Assembly (NCBI RefSeq): GCF_037153975.1
Contig: NZ_JBBAYJ010000004.1
Coordinates: 62,001-126,000, forward strand
Origin: Aquipuribacter sp. SD81
Lineage (GTDB): Bacteria > Actinomycetota > Actinomycetes > Actinomycetales > JBBAYJ01
Direction: 5' to 3'
DNA length: 64,000 bases
This document shows positions 25,373-34,291 of the stretch, piece after piece (position 1 is the first letter of the stretch; each line of letters begins with the position of its first letter). Under the pieces are notes generated by a model. That model saw only the letters and a list, made by a program, of their open reading frames with translations. It was not told where the DNA came from and ran no database searches. The translations under genes and the position numbers were made by a program.

Positions 25373-27013
25373 TCAGGCCAGCGAGTCCGCCGCGAGCGCG
25401 TCGAGGACCACGTCGGGGTTCTCGCGCTCGATGCGCTGCAGGCGCCACCGGTCGGGGAAGAGCGCGAAGTGGTCCCCGTCGAGGCTCGTCAGCACCTCGA
25501 CGCCGGGCACCGCGTCGAGCAGCGCGCGGTGCTCGGCCGTCGTGCGCCGGGCGATCTGGTACGGCAGCGGCTCCAGCGTCACCTCGCAGCCGAACTCGCC
25601 GGCCATGCGGTGCTGCACGACGTCGAACTGCATGGGCCCGACCGCGGCGAGCACCGGTGCGGGCTCCCCGCGCAGGTCGGAGCGCAGCGTCTGCACGACG
25701 CCCTCGTGGTGCAGCTCGGTGATGCCCCGCTGGAACTGCTTGTAGCGGCCGAGGTCCTTGGCCCGGCACACCGCGAAGTGCTCTGGGGCGAACGTCGGGA
25801 TCGGCGGGTACTCGACCTTGCGGCCGGAGTACAGCGTGTCGCCGACCCGCACGCCGGTCGCGTTGACGATGGCAACGACGTCACCGGGCCACGCGTCCTC
25901 GACCCCGGAGCGGGTGCCGCCGAAGACGCGGTGGGCGTACTTGGTGCCGACGGCCTTGCCCGTGCGGGCGTTGACGACGTTCTCCCCGCGCTGGAAGCGT
26001 CCGGAGCTCACGCGGATGAAGGCGACGTGGTCGCGGTGCGCCGCGTCCATGCCGGCCTGCACCTTGAACACCTGCCCGCTGAACGGCTCGGTTACCGCGC
26101 GCACGCCGCCGCCGGCCGCGGGCCGGTCCGCGGGCGGGGGCGCGGTGTCGACGAGCAGGTCGAGCAGCTGCTCGACGCCGCGGTTGAGCACGGCGGCGGC
26201 GAAGACGACCGGCGTGGTGCGTCCGGCCCGGAAGGTGGCGTCGTCGTGGCGGCCGTTGCTGTCCAGGACGAGCTCGACCTCCTCCTGCGCGGTCGCGAGG
26301 AGGTCGCCGTCGCGGTCGAGGCCCGCCTGCAGCGACATGGGCGTCCACGTCGTACGGGTCGCCCCGCCGGAGCCCTCGTCGAAGGCGATGTAGGCGGCCT
26401 CGGCGGGCGTGCCATCACGCAGGTCGAGCAGGCCGCGGAAGTCCCCGCCGATGCCGACCGGCCAGAGCACGGGCGTCGGGACCATGCCCGTGACGGTCTG
26501 GAACTCGTCGAGCAGCTCCAGCGCCTCCCGGCCCGGCCGGTCCCACTTGTTGACGACCGTCACGATGGGCAGCCCGCGCAGCCGGCACACCTCGAACAGC
26601 TTGACGGTCTGCCGCTCCATGCCCTTCGCGGCGTCCACGAGCATGACCGCGGAGTCGACGGCGGTGAGGACGCGGTAGGTGTCCTCGGAGAAGTCGGCGT
26701 GGCCGGGGGTGTCGAGCAGGTTGACGACCCGGTCGCGGTAGGTGAACTGCAGCGCCGCGGAGGTGATGGAGATGCCCCGGGCCTTCTCCATGTCGAGCCA
26801 GTCGCTGACGACCCCCCGCCGACCGCCCTTGCCCTGCACGATGCCGGCCTGCCCGATCGCGCCACCGTGGAGGGCGAGCGCCTCGGTGAGGGTCGACTTG
26901 CCCGCGTCGGGGTGGCTGATGACGGCGAAGGTGCGCCGGCGGGAGGCGGCCTCCAGCGGCGCGGTGCCGTCGGCGTCGGTCGCCGGGGGCGCCGGCAGGT
27001 CGGTGGCGGTCAT
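25373..27013 (-). CDS. prfC: Peptide chain release factor 3
   Basis: A 546-residue translational GTPase that recycles release factors 1 and 2 from the ribosome after termination. The G-domain motifs are intact: G1 SHPDAGKST, G2 in EKARGISIT, G3 LLDTPGHADFSEDTYR, G4 NKWDRPGREALELLDE. Domains II and III with CRAKDLGRYKQFQRGITELH are typical of RF3 rather than EF-G, and the length is right. The start is an ATG/GTG-type codon at 27013. It is a stand-alone gene. Confidence 0.96.
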   Translation of the reverse strand: MTATDLPAPPATDADGTAPLEAASRRRTFAVISHPDAGKSTLTEALALHGGAIGQAGIVQGKGGRRGVVSDWLDMEKARGISITSAALQFTYRDRVVNLLDTPGHADFSEDTYRVLTAVDSAVMLVDAAKGMERQTVKLFEVCRLRGLPIVTVVNKWDRPGREALELLDEFQTVTGMVPTPVLWPVGIGGDFRGLLDLRDGTPAEAAYIAFDEGSGGATRTTWTPMSLQAGLDRDGDLLATAQEEVELVLDSNGRHDDATFRAGRTTPVVFAAAVLNRGVEQLLDLLVDTAPPPADRPAAGGGVRAVTEPFSGQVFKVQAGMDAAHRDHVAFIRVSSGRFQRGENVVNARTGKAVGTKYAHRVFGGTRSGVEDAWPGDVVAIVNATGVRVGDTLYSGRKVEYPPIPTFAPEHFAVCRAKDLGRYKQFQRGITELHHEGVVQTLRSDLRGEPAPVLAAVGPMQFDVVQHRMAGEFGCEVTLEPLPYQIARRTTAEHRALLDAVPGVEVLTSLDGDHFALFPDRWRLQRIERENPDVVLDALAADSLA

Positions 27014-27072
27014 CGCCTCCAGGGTACGGCTCGGGGCGACCGCGACCGCCGGGTCGCCCGGGCCGGTCCGCC

Positions 27073-28119
27073 TCAGCGGTGCGACAGCCCGAGCAGCTCC
27101 AGCGCGCGGTTGTGCGCGGCCGGCACCGCCTCCGCCTCGCTCACCGGGCCGGGCGGCGTGCCGTCGCCGAACGGGCTGCCACCGAGCTCCTCACGGTGGT
27201 GCGGGGTCGCCCACACCCGCTCGTCGGGCCCCTTCGGCACGATGCCGGTCGGGTTGATGTCGAGGTGCGTGGCGTAGTAGTGCTGCTTGATCTGCACGAA
27301 GTCCTGCGTGTCGCCGAAGCCGGGGGTCTGGAACAGGTCGCGGGCGTAGGCCCACAGGACCGGCATCTCCGTCAGCTTCGACCGGTTGCACTTGAAGTGG
27401 CCGTGGTACACGGCGTCGAAGCGCGCGAGCGTGGTGAACAGGCGGACGTCGGCCTCGGTGATCGAGTCGCCGACGAGGTAGCGGCGCCGCTCCAGCCGCT
27501 CGCTCAGGGCGTCGAGCCGCGAGAACAGCGCGTCGTACGCGCGCTCGTAGGACGCCTGCTTCCCCGCGAAGCCGCACTTGTAGACCCCGTTGTTGACGTC
27601 CTCGTAGAAGGAGTCCGCGACCTCGAGGATCTCCTCGCGGTGCTCCTCGGGGAACAGGTCGGGCGCGCCGTCGCGGTGGTGCGCGATCCACTGCGTCGAC
27701 AGGTCGAGCGTGAGCTGCGGGTGGTCGTTCGTGACGACCTCGCCGCTGCGCTCGTCGACCAGCGCCGGGACGGTGATGCCCTTGGGGTAGCCGGGGAAGC
27801 GCTTCTCGTAGGCGTCCTTCAGCCGCGGGACGCCGAGCACCGGGTCGACCTCGCCCGGGTCGAGGTCGAAGGTCCACGAGTCGGCGTCGTGCACCGGCCC
27901 GGCGACGGCGAGGGAGATGGCGTCCTCGAGGCCGAGCAGGCGCCGGTCGATGAGGGCGCGGTTGGCCCACGGGCACGCGCGGGCGACGACCAGCCGGTAC
28001 CGGCCCGCCTCGACCGGCCACTCCCCGTCCCGGGTGGGCTGGGCCACCACCCGGTCGGGGATGTACTGCGTGTCACGCTGGAAGGAGTCCTCGATGTACT
28101 TCTGCTGCGCGGGAGCCAC
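27073..28119 (-). CDS. Xi-class GST, glutathionyl-hydroquinone-reductase-like
   Basis: A 348-residue cytoplasmic enzyme of the ECM4/YqjG class (Xi GST). The catalytic cysteine is in ARACPWANRALI at about residue 49. The thioredoxin-like half is followed by a helical half with YLVGDSITEADVRLFTTLAR and YHGHFKCNRSKL, both diagnostic. The known reaction reduces glutathionyl-hydroquinones. Most actinobacteria make mycothiol rather than glutathione, so the native thiol substrate may be a mycothiol conjugate. The family is certain; the substrate is inferred. Confidence 0.9.
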   Translation of the reverse strand: MAPAQQKYIEDSFQRDTQYIPDRVVAQPTRDGEWPVEAGRYRLVVARACPWANRALIDRRLLGLEDAISLAVAGPVHDADSWTFDLDPGEVDPVLGVPRLKDAYEKRFPGYPKGITVPALVDERSGEVVTNDHPQLTLDLSTQWIAHHRDGAPDLFPEEHREEILEVADSFYEDVNNGVYKCGFAGKQASYERAYDALFSRLDALSERLERRRYLVGDSITEADVRLFTTLARFDAVYHGHFKCNRSKLTEMPVLWAYARDLFQTPGFGDTQDFVQIKQHYYATHLDINPTGIVPKGPDERVWATPHHREELGGSPFGDGTPPGPVSEAEAVPAAHNRALELLGLSHR

Positions 28120-28294
28120 ACCCCGACGCTAGGCAGCGCGAGGCCCGACGGCACGTCGAGGACCGCGACGCGCCCCGTGTCCTGCTGGCGCCCGGGGCAA
28201 ATGCCCCTACGGTGGCCGGTGAAGACCGTTGTCACGGGCCGGACCAGCAGGCGAACGCGCCGTCGGGCCGTGACGACCCCGACCAGGAGGACAC

Positions 28295-28573
28295 ATGAAC
28301 CGCAAGGAGCTCATCAGCGCCGTCGCCGACAAGTCGGGCGTCTCGCAGGCCGACGCCGACAAGGTGCTCGCGGCCTTCCAGGACGTCGTGTTCGACGTCG
28401 TCGCCAAGGGCGAGGACAAGATCACCCTCCCCGGCTTCCTCTCCTTCGAGCAGGGCTCGCGCTCGGCACGTGAGGGCCGCAACCCCGCGACGGGCGAGAC
28501 CATCCAGATCCCGGCGTCCAAGACCGCCAAGGTCAGCGCCGGCAGCAAGCTGAAGGCTGCCGCGGCCGGCTGA
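28295..28573 (+). CDS. hup: HU-family nucleoid protein
   Basis: A 92-residue DNA-bending protein. The HU signature GFLSFEQGSRSAREGRNPAT (residues about 46-65) is complete, with helix ELISAVADKSGVSQADADKV before it and the beta-arm around GETIQIPASKTAKVSAG. The length is that of a short HU, without the Lys-rich tail of mycobacterial HupB or streptomycete HupS. The ATG at 28295 has an AGGAGG site. A large hairpin follows the stop. It organises the chromosome. Confidence 0.96.
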   Translation: MNRKELISAVADKSGVSQADADKVLAAFQDVVFDVVAKGEDKITLPGFLSFEQGSRSAREGRNPATGETIQIPASKTAKVSAGSKLKAAAAG

Positions 28574-28616
28574 GCCGCGCGGCACGGCGGGTCCGCGACC
28601 CGCCGGCGAGCACGCC

Positions 28617-28656
28617 ACGGCCCGTGCGCCGGGGGACCTCCCCGGCCACGGGCCGT
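28617..28656 (+). terminator. Compound hairpin after hup
   Basis: An outer stem ACGGCCCGTG / CACGGGCCGT encloses an inner hairpin CCGGGG-GACCT-CCCCGG. It lies 44 bp after the hup stop and directly before the 3' end of the convergent NERD gene, so it may serve both. Confidence 0.7.
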
Positions 28657-28663
28657 CGCCGTG

Positions 28664-29572
28664 TCAGGCGACGGCGGAGCGGACGGGGTCCTCGTGGCCC
28701 GGCCAGCGGCGGGCGTCCTCGAGGACGCCCGCCAGACGGGCGACGTCGGTGGAGGCGAGCACCGCGGGTCGGGCGCGCAGCCACTCCAGCAGCCCACCGC
28801 CCGGCAGGACCGCGACCCCCGCCGCGGGCCGGCGGACGTCCACGGCGCGCGGCCCGACGAGCACGAGGACGGGCTGCACCGGCACGGACGCGGCCAGGGT
28901 CCCGGAGACCACCGCGGCCACGGCCGCGGCACGGCGGCGGCTGTCGCGCACGTACGTCTTCGGCTGGCCGCCCACCCGCAGCCGGTCCCCGTCGAGCCAC
29001 GCGGTCGGGACGGCGTGACTGCGGGTCGTCACGGCGAGCACGCCGCCGGGCCCGACCAGGACGTGGTCCACGACGGCGCCGCCGCCGAGGGGGGCCGCGT
29101 GGAGGACCTGCCAGGTGGGGCCGAGCCCGGCGAGGGCGTCGCCCACGAGGCGCTGGCCGTGGGCGGCCTGCAGCCAGGGCAGCGCCTCCCGGGGCGGGCG
29201 GGAGCGGCCGAGCAGCCGCCGCGGCTGGGGTGCACGGTCGAGCAGGACGCGCGCGCGGTGCGCCGCCGGACCGCCGGGCTCGTTGAGCCGCAGCGACGGC
29301 GCCGCCTCCACGAGCGGCTCGGACGCCGCGCGCGGTGCCGGGACGCGGACGGCTGCGGCGGTCGGGTCCCCCGCCGCGCGCAGCGTGGTCGGCAGCGGCC
29401 GGCGACGCAGCGGGCTCTCGCGACGCACCCAGTCGTCGACGGCCCCGCGGACGGCCTGCTCGTGACCGGGGGCGGAGCGGACGTCGCCGCTGGAGAGGTC
29501 GTACCAGCCGACGGTGCGACCACCGCGGCTCACGTACAGCCGGCCCTGTCGTCGCACCGTGGTGGTCCCCAT
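28664..29572 (-). CDS. NERD-domain (nuclease-related) protein
   Basis: A 302-residue protein. The middle part (about residues 130-245) fits a NERD domain: GQRLVGDALAGLGPTWQVLH, then VDHVLVGPGGVLAVTTRSH and the following W..G..L.VGGQPKTYVRDSR. The fold is shared with Holliday-junction resolvases and restriction enzymes. The conserved Lys expected in the V.TK strand is replaced by TTRSH here, so nuclease activity is doubtful. The N-terminal 100 residues are Arg/Pro-rich with no known domain. The biological role is unknown. Confidence 0.65.
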   Translation of the reverse strand: MGTTTVRRQGRLYVSRGGRTVGWYDLSSGDVRSAPGHEQAVRGAVDDWVRRESPLRRRPLPTTLRAAGDPTAAAVRVPAPRAASEPLVEAAPSLRLNEPGGPAAHRARVLLDRAPQPRRLLGRSRPPREALPWLQAAHGQRLVGDALAGLGPTWQVLHAAPLGGGAVVDHVLVGPGGVLAVTTRSHAVPTAWLDGDRLRVGGQPKTYVRDSRRRAAAVAAVVSGTLAASVPVQPVLVLVGPRAVDVRRPAAGVAVLPGGGLLEWLRARPAVLASTDVARLAGVLEDARRWPGHEDPVRSAVA

Positions 29573-29624
29573 GGGGACCCCATCGGCACGACGGGCGACC
29601 GGCTTGAGCGGCGGGTCCCGCCCC

Positions 29625-30590
29625 TCACGCCTCCAGCTGCTCGAGGAACCCCAGGAGCAGGGCGTCGAGGGCCGAGGGCGCGCGCACCGGCACCCAGTGG
29701 TCGACGCCGACGAGCGTCTCGTAGCGCCACGGGCCGGTGACGAAGCGGGCGCTGGCGGTCATCTGCCGCTCGGTGAGCGCGGGGTCCCGGTCGGACCACA
29801 CCCCCATGACGGGACGGTCGACCACGCCCCTGCGCACGCCGGGCCCCTGCGCACCTACCGCGGCGCTCCCGGCCCGCCGCCGGCGCCGGCCGGGCGTCGC
29901 GTTGGCGCGGTACCAGGCGAGCCCGGCGGCGAGGCGACCCGGGCGGGACAGGTCCGCCACCTGCCGGGCGAGGTCGGGCTCGTCGGCCGGCCGGGCACCC
30001 CGCCAGGCGAGCGCGCGCCACAGCCACCACCCCCGCCACGGCAGCAGCCGCTCGGCGAGACCCGGCACGAGGAAGGCGAGCACGTACAGGCCGCGCCACA
30101 GCTGGGCGGGACCGCCGGCGGCGCGTGCCCCCGGGTGCCCGACGCTCACCGCGACCAGCGCCCGCACCCGCTCGGGGTGGGCGGCGGCGAGCCGCCACGC
30201 GACCAGGCTCCCCCAGTCGTGCCCGACGACGACCACCCGGTCGAGGCCGAGGGCGTCGAGGACCGCGAGCACGTCGTCAACGACGAGCCCGAGCCGGTAG
30301 GCGCCGACGCGGTCGGGCGCGTCGGTGTCGCCGAAGCCGCGCAGGTCCGGCGCCACGACCCGGTGGCCGGCGTCGGCGAGCGCCCGCACCTGGTGCCGCC
30401 ACAGCCGCCGCGAGTCGGGGAAGCCGTGCAGGAGCAGGACCGCCGGCCCCGACTCCGGCCCGGCGTCCGTCACCGCCACCTCGACCGGGCTGGTGATGCC
30501 GTCTCCGACCCGCGCGCCGGGCACCCGCCGCTCGCGCGCACCGGGCACCGCCTCGTCGGCCGTCGTGCTGTCCGAGGAGCGGTCCGTCAC
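29625..30590 (-). CDS. Alpha/beta hydrolase, epoxide-hydrolase-like
   Basis: A hydrolase of about 321 residues. The oxyanion region is LLLHGFPDSRRLWRHQ, then DLRGFGDTDAP, and the nucleophile elbow VVGHDWGSLVAWRLA uses Asp rather than Ser, as in soluble epoxide hydrolases and haloalkane dehalogenases. The catalytic acid/His region is VMGVWSDRDPAL and GVDHWVPVRAP. A cap insert lies between. I place the start at GTG 30590; an alternative GTG at 30629 adds 13 residues of doubtful sequence. The substrate is unknown. Confidence 0.85.
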   Translation of the reverse strand: MTDRSSDSTTADEAVPGARERRVPGARVGDGITSPVEVAVTDAGPESGPAVLLLHGFPDSRRLWRHQVRALADAGHRVVAPDLRGFGDTDAPDRVGAYRLGLVVDDVLAVLDALGLDRVVVVGHDWGSLVAWRLAAAHPERVRALVAVSVGHPGARAAGGPAQLWRGLYVLAFLVPGLAERLLPWRGWWLWRALAWRGARPADEPDLARQVADLSRPGRLAAGLAWYRANATPGRRRRRAGSAAVGAQGPGVRRGVVDRPVMGVWSDRDPALTERQMTASARFVTGPWRYETLVGVDHWVPVRAPSALDALLLGFLEQLEA

Positions 30591-30638
30591 GGGCCCCAGC
30601 GTGGTCGCCGTGCGGCGACCACGCCACACCGCGCGGGC

Positions 30639-31373
30639 TCAGTCCTTGCCGCCGCCCGTGCCGCCGCCTCTGCCGCCGCCCGTGCCGCCCTCGGCGCCCG
30701 CGCCGCCGCCGGCGCTCCTCGGGCCCTCGTCGGAGGCCTCGTCCACCTCGACCGGCTCCTCGGCCTCACCGTCGTTCGCGGGCTTCGCCGCCTTCGCGGG
30801 CTTCTCCGTCTTCCCGGGCTTCTCCGCCTTCGCGGGCTTCTCGGCCTTCGCGGGCTTCTCCATGTCGTCCTCGCCTCGCGAGCCCCGCCCGGCCGCCTGG
30901 TCCGCGAGGACGGTCGCGCAGTACCCGTCGACCGCGTCGGCGCCGCCGGCGGCCTCGACGAGGTTCGCGCGCGCGACGGAGGACGCCCCGAGGCCGCCCT
31001 TCGACCACGCGGTGCACAGGCCCTTCGCCGCGGGGCCGGTGGCGTCGGGTCCGACGGGGCCCTCCTCCGGCGCCTCCGACGGCTCCGGCGACGGCTCCAC
31101 CGAGGGCGCGACGGACGGCTCGATCGACGGCTGCACCGGCGGCTCCACCGACGGCTCCACCGACGGCTCCACCGACGGCTCCACCGAGGGCTCGGTCGAC
31201 GGGTCCACCGACGGCTGCCCGGTCGGTTCCGCCGAGGGTGCGGCCGACGGCTCCGACGTCGGCTCGGTCGGCTCGGCGAGCTGCGCCGACGCGGCGAGCG
31301 AGCCCGTCACGACCAGGACGCCCGCGGCGGCGAGGACGACGGCGTGCTTCGTGACGAACGTGCGGACCTGCAT
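30639..31373 (-). CDS. Secreted Pro/Glu/Ser-repeat protein with Lys-rich tail
   Basis: A 244-residue exported protein. The signal peptide is clear: [20 protein letters not shown], then SLAASA with cleavage before QLAEP. The mature part begins with about 75 residues of EPSVEPS-type repeats, continues through a compact Cys-containing segment ([20 protein letters not shown], then GYCATVLAD) and a Lys/Ala/Glu/Pro repeat ([20 protein letters not shown]), and ends Gly-rich. The ATG at 31373 has an AGGAG site 7 bp upstream, which decides the start. Likely a cell-wall-embedded or surface protein; function unknown. Confidence 0.8.
   Translation of the reverse strand: MQVRTFVTKHAVVLAAAGVLVVTGSLAASAQLAEPTEPTSEPSAAPSAEPTGQPSVDPSTEPSVEPSVEPSVEPSVEPPVQPSIEPSVAPSVEPSPEPSEAPEEGPVGPDATGPAAKGLCTAWSKGGLGASSVARANLVEAAGGADAVDGYCATVLADQAAGRGSRGEDDMEKPAKAEKPAKAEKPGKTEKPAKAAKPANDGEAEEPVEVDEASDEGPRSAGGGAGAEGGTGGGRGGGTGGGKD
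31117..31188. repeat. Period-12 repeats coding PSVE in the secreted protein
   Basis: Six 12-bp units; the last four (31141-31188) read GGCTCCACCGAC three times, then once with a final G. On the coding (minus) strand they give a VEPS repeat. The unit is one base from the reverse complement of the unit at 21153. Confidence 0.85.
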
Positions 31374-31583
31374 GTGGACGCTCCTGCGCTTGGGGCCGCT
31401 CGACGACCCGGTCACCTCGAGCATCGGTCCCGTCGCGACCGCCGTTACCGCGCGAACGGGTGAGCCGGTGACGTCACCGCCCCGGCGGGTGACGCACCGC
31501 GTTCATCCCGGCCCGCGTCCTGCCGATCGTGCACGGGACAGCGACGAGGACGCCGGACCCCGGCGTCACGGGAGGAGTGGGCC

Positions 31584-33737
31584 GTGCAGCCGGGCGACAC
31601 CACCGCGCCACCCCGGCGCCTCGGGCTGCCGGTCCCGCGTCGGGACCGCACGGCCCTGCCGCTGCCCGGGGCCACGGACCGTTTCCGCGTCCTCGTCGAG
31701 ACGATGCCGGGCGTCGCCTACGTCGCCGCGCCGGGCGAGGCCGGCGCGTGGCACTACCTGAGCCCCCGCCTCACCGACGTGCTGGGCCACGACCCCGCCA
31801 CGTGGCTCGACGACCCGTCCGCCTGGGTGCGCCTGCTGCACCCCGAGGACCGCGACCGCGTCCTCGCGGCGGAGGCCGGGTGGGGGCGGGACGTCGACTG
31901 CGTGCACGTCAGCGAGTACCGGCTGCGGGACGCGAGCGGCCGGTGGCGGTGGATCCAGGACGCCGTCACGGCCCGCGCCGGCGGTCCCGACGGGACGGAC
32001 GTCGTGTGGTTCGGCGTGCTCACGGACGTCACGGAGGTCCGCGAGTCCCAGCAGGCGCTGCGGGTGAGCGAGCAGCAGCTCCGATCGGTGCTGGAGACGG
32101 CCCAGGACGGCTTCGTCAGCCTCGACGAGGCCGGCCGCGTGCTGGAGTGGAACGAGCGGGCGGAGGAGATGTTCGGCCGTCGCCGCGCGGAGGTGCTGGG
32201 CCGGGTGTTCGCCGACGTCGTCGTGCCGCCCGCGAAGCGCGCGGCCCACACGGCGGCGCTGGGGCGGCTGGCCGGGCGGCCCGACCGTCCGGTGGTGCGG
32301 CGCAGCGTCGAGACGACCGCCCTGCGGGCCGACGGCTCGGAGTTCCCGGTCGACCTCGTCCTGTGGGAGACGCGTGCGGGCGGGGTACGCCGCTACAACG
32401 CGTTCGTCCGCGACATCACGGAGCGGCGCCAGATGCAGGACGACCTGCGCTCGCTCGCCTACAGCGACACCCTCACCGGCCTGGCGAACCGGACGCGGCT
32501 CACCGAGCGGCTCCAGGACGCCCTCCGGCGGCCCGCGCGGGCCGGCGGGCGCCCCGCGCTGGTCTTCCTGGACCTCGACGACTTCAAGGCCGTCAACGAC
32601 AGCCTCGGGCACGTGGCAGGTGACCGGGTGCTCACGACCGTCGCCGCGCGCCTGGTCGCGGTGTGCCCGGCCACGGCCACGGTCGCGCGCTTCGCCGGCG
32701 ACGAGTTCGCCGTCCTGCTGCCCTCGGTGCCGGGCACCGACGCCGCCCTGGCCGTGGCCGAGCAGGTCGCCGCCGTCCTGCGCGAGCCCGTGACGGTCGA
32801 CGGCCGGCGGCTCGTGCTGGGTGCGAGCGTGGGGCTCGCGGTCGCCGGCCCCGACACCGGGGCGACCGAGGTGCTGCGGGACGCCGACGCGGCCATGTAC
32901 GAGGCCAAGCGCGCCGGCAAGGACCGCTGCACGGTCTTCGACCCGGAGGTGCACGCGCGTGCGCTCGCCCGCCTGGAGCTGCGCAACGACCTCGAGCACG
33001 CGCTCGAGCGCGAGGAGCTGTCCGTCGTCTTCCAGCCGTACGTGCGGCTGAGCACCGGCCGCATCGCCGGGTTCGAGACGCTCCTGCGGTGGCGTCACCC
33101 GCAGCGTGGCGCGGTCCCGCCGCTGGACTTCGTGCCGCTCGCGGAGGAGACGGGCCGCATCCGCGAGATCGGCGCGTGGGTGCTGCGCCGGGCGTGCGCC
33201 GCCGCCGCGGGCTGGCCCGCGGCCGCGGACGGCGGTGCACCCACGGTGAGCGTCAACGTGTCCACCGTGCAGCTGCGCGACACCGGCTTCGCCGCGACCG
33301 TCACCGACGTCCTCGCCACGACGGGCCTGCCGCCGAGCCGGCTCGTGCTGGAGATCACGGAGTCGGTGCTCCTCACCGACGTCGACGGCAGCCGCGAGCA
33401 GCTGGAACGGCTGCGCGGGCTGGGCGTGCGGGTCGCGGTCGACGACTTCGGCACGGGGTACTCCTCGCTGCGCTACCTCCAGGACCTGCCCCTGGACATC
33501 CTCAAGATCGACAAGTCGTTCGTCGAGCACCTGACGGGCGACCCGGACCGCACGTCCATGGCCGAGCTCGTCGTGCTCATCGGTCGGGCCCTGGGGCTGA
33601 GCGTCGTCGGCGAGGGCGTCGAGGGCCCCGACCAGGTCGAGGCGCTGCAGCGCCTCGGCTGCGACCTCGCGCAGGGGTACCACCTCGGCCACCCGGTCGA
33701 CGGCGTCACGGCTCTGGCCCTCGCCTCGGGACGCTGA
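31584..33737 (+). CDS. PAS-PAS-GGDEF-EAL c-di-GMP signalling protein
   Basis: A 717-residue cytoplasmic protein. Two PAS/PAC sensor modules (about 33-155, ending VLTDVTEVRESQQALRVSEQ, and about 160-285) precede a GGDEF domain whose site reads AGDEF (371-375, in RFAGDEFAVLLP). An EAL domain follows: ETL at 498-500 in place of EAL, DDFGTGYSSLRYL at about 620, IDKSFVEHL. The first GGDEF glycine is replaced by Ala, a variant that can retain activity. The phosphodiesterase residues look complete, so net c-di-GMP breakdown is plausible. The ATG at 31584 follows a GGAGGAG site. Confidence 0.92.
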   Translation: MQPGDTTAPPRRLGLPVPRRDRTALPLPGATDRFRVLVETMPGVAYVAAPGEAGAWHYLSPRLTDVLGHDPATWLDDPSAWVRLLHPEDRDRVLAAEAGWGRDVDCVHVSEYRLRDASGRWRWIQDAVTARAGGPDGTDVVWFGVLTDVTEVRESQQALRVSEQQLRSVLETAQDGFVSLDEAGRVLEWNERAEEMFGRRRAEVLGRVFADVVVPPAKRAAHTAALGRLAGRPDRPVVRRSVETTALRADGSEFPVDLVLWETRAGGVRRYNAFVRDITERRQMQDDLRSLAYSDTLTGLANRTRLTERLQDALRRPARAGGRPALVFLDLDDFKAVNDSLGHVAGDRVLTTVAARLVAVCPATATVARFAGDEFAVLLPSVPGTDAALAVAEQVAAVLREPVTVDGRRLVLGASVGLAVAGPDTGATEVLRDADAAMYEAKRAGKDRCTVFDPEVHARALARLELRNDLEHALEREELSVVFQPYVRLSTGRIAGFETLLRWRHPQRGAVPPLDFVPLAEETGRIREIGAWVLRRACAAAAGWPAAADGGAPTVSVNVSTVQLRDTGFAATVTDVLATTGLPPSRLVLEITESVLLTDVDGSREQLERLRGLGVRVAVDDFGTGYSSLRYLQDLPLDILKIDKSFVEHLTGDPDRTSMAELVVLIGRALGLSVVGEGVEGPDQVEALQRLGCDLAQGYHLGHPVDGVTALALASGR

Positions 33738-33807
33738 CGCCCCCCCGCCCGCGCGCCGCGCGGCGGGACCCGTGGCCGGCCGCGGGCGGGTGGGGCAGGC
33801 TTGGCCC

Positions 33808-34101
33808 GTGCCCGGTGCCTACTGGATCAACTGCGTGCGGCAGGTCCGCGACCCCGAGCGGCTCGCGGCCTACGTCCGCCTCGCCGGCCCCGCCGTCGCC
33901 GACGCCGGCGGCACGTTCCTCGCCCGGGGGACGGCCGCGGCCGCCTTCGAGGACGGCGTCGCGGAGCGCACCGCCCTCATCGGCTTCGACAGCGTCGAAG
34001 CCGCCGTCGCCTGCTACGAGAGCCCCGCCTACCAGGAGGCGCTCGCCGCCCTCGGCGACGGCGCCGTGCGCGAAATCCGGATCGTGCCCGCCGCCGGCTG
34101 A
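33808..34101 (+). CDS. DUF1330 family protein
   Basis: A 97-residue protein of the dimeric alpha/beta-barrel type. The DUF1330 signature is complete: GAYWINCVRQVRDPERLAAY, GGTFLARG, ALIGFDSVEAAVACYESPAY and the end REIRIVPA. The function of the family is unknown. The GTG at 33808 is the first start within the domain; an upstream in-frame extension is low-complexity and not credible. Single gene, 70 bp after the GGDEF-EAL gene. Confidence 0.88.
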   Translation: MPGAYWINCVRQVRDPERLAAYVRLAGPAVADAGGTFLARGTAAAAFEDGVAERTALIGFDSVEAAVACYESPAYQEALAALGDGAVREIRIVPAAG

Positions 34102-34219
34102 CGGACCCCTACCCGGCCCGTTCGCGGCACCCGGGCGCGCCCGGGCGACCACGACGACACACCGGGACGCTCGGGCGGTCGCCGGACGCCGCGCAGGGTC
34201 GTCGGAGGTGTCGTTGTGG

Positions 34220-34252
34220 CCGCGACAGTGCCGCGACAGTGCCGCGACAGTG
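34220..34252. repeat. Three 11-bp direct repeats upstream of the M15 peptidase
   Basis: CCGCGACAGTG occurs three times without gaps, 40 bp before the GTG of the lipoprotein gene. The 11-bp period puts copies on one helical face, as expected for an iterated protein site. A TGTCG just before (34209-34213) forms an inverted pair with CGACA of the first copy. Confidence 0.7.
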
Positions 34253-34291
34253 CCGCTCGGCGAGCGGGACCCGGCGCGTACCGTCGTCGGG

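Noticed and set aside
30591-30629. Extended start of the alpha/beta hydrolase at 30629
   Set aside because: It adds 13 residues of Arg/Thr-rich sequence with no ribosome site and ends only 9 bp from the preceding gene's stop. GTG 30590 is at least as good, so the choice remains uncertain.
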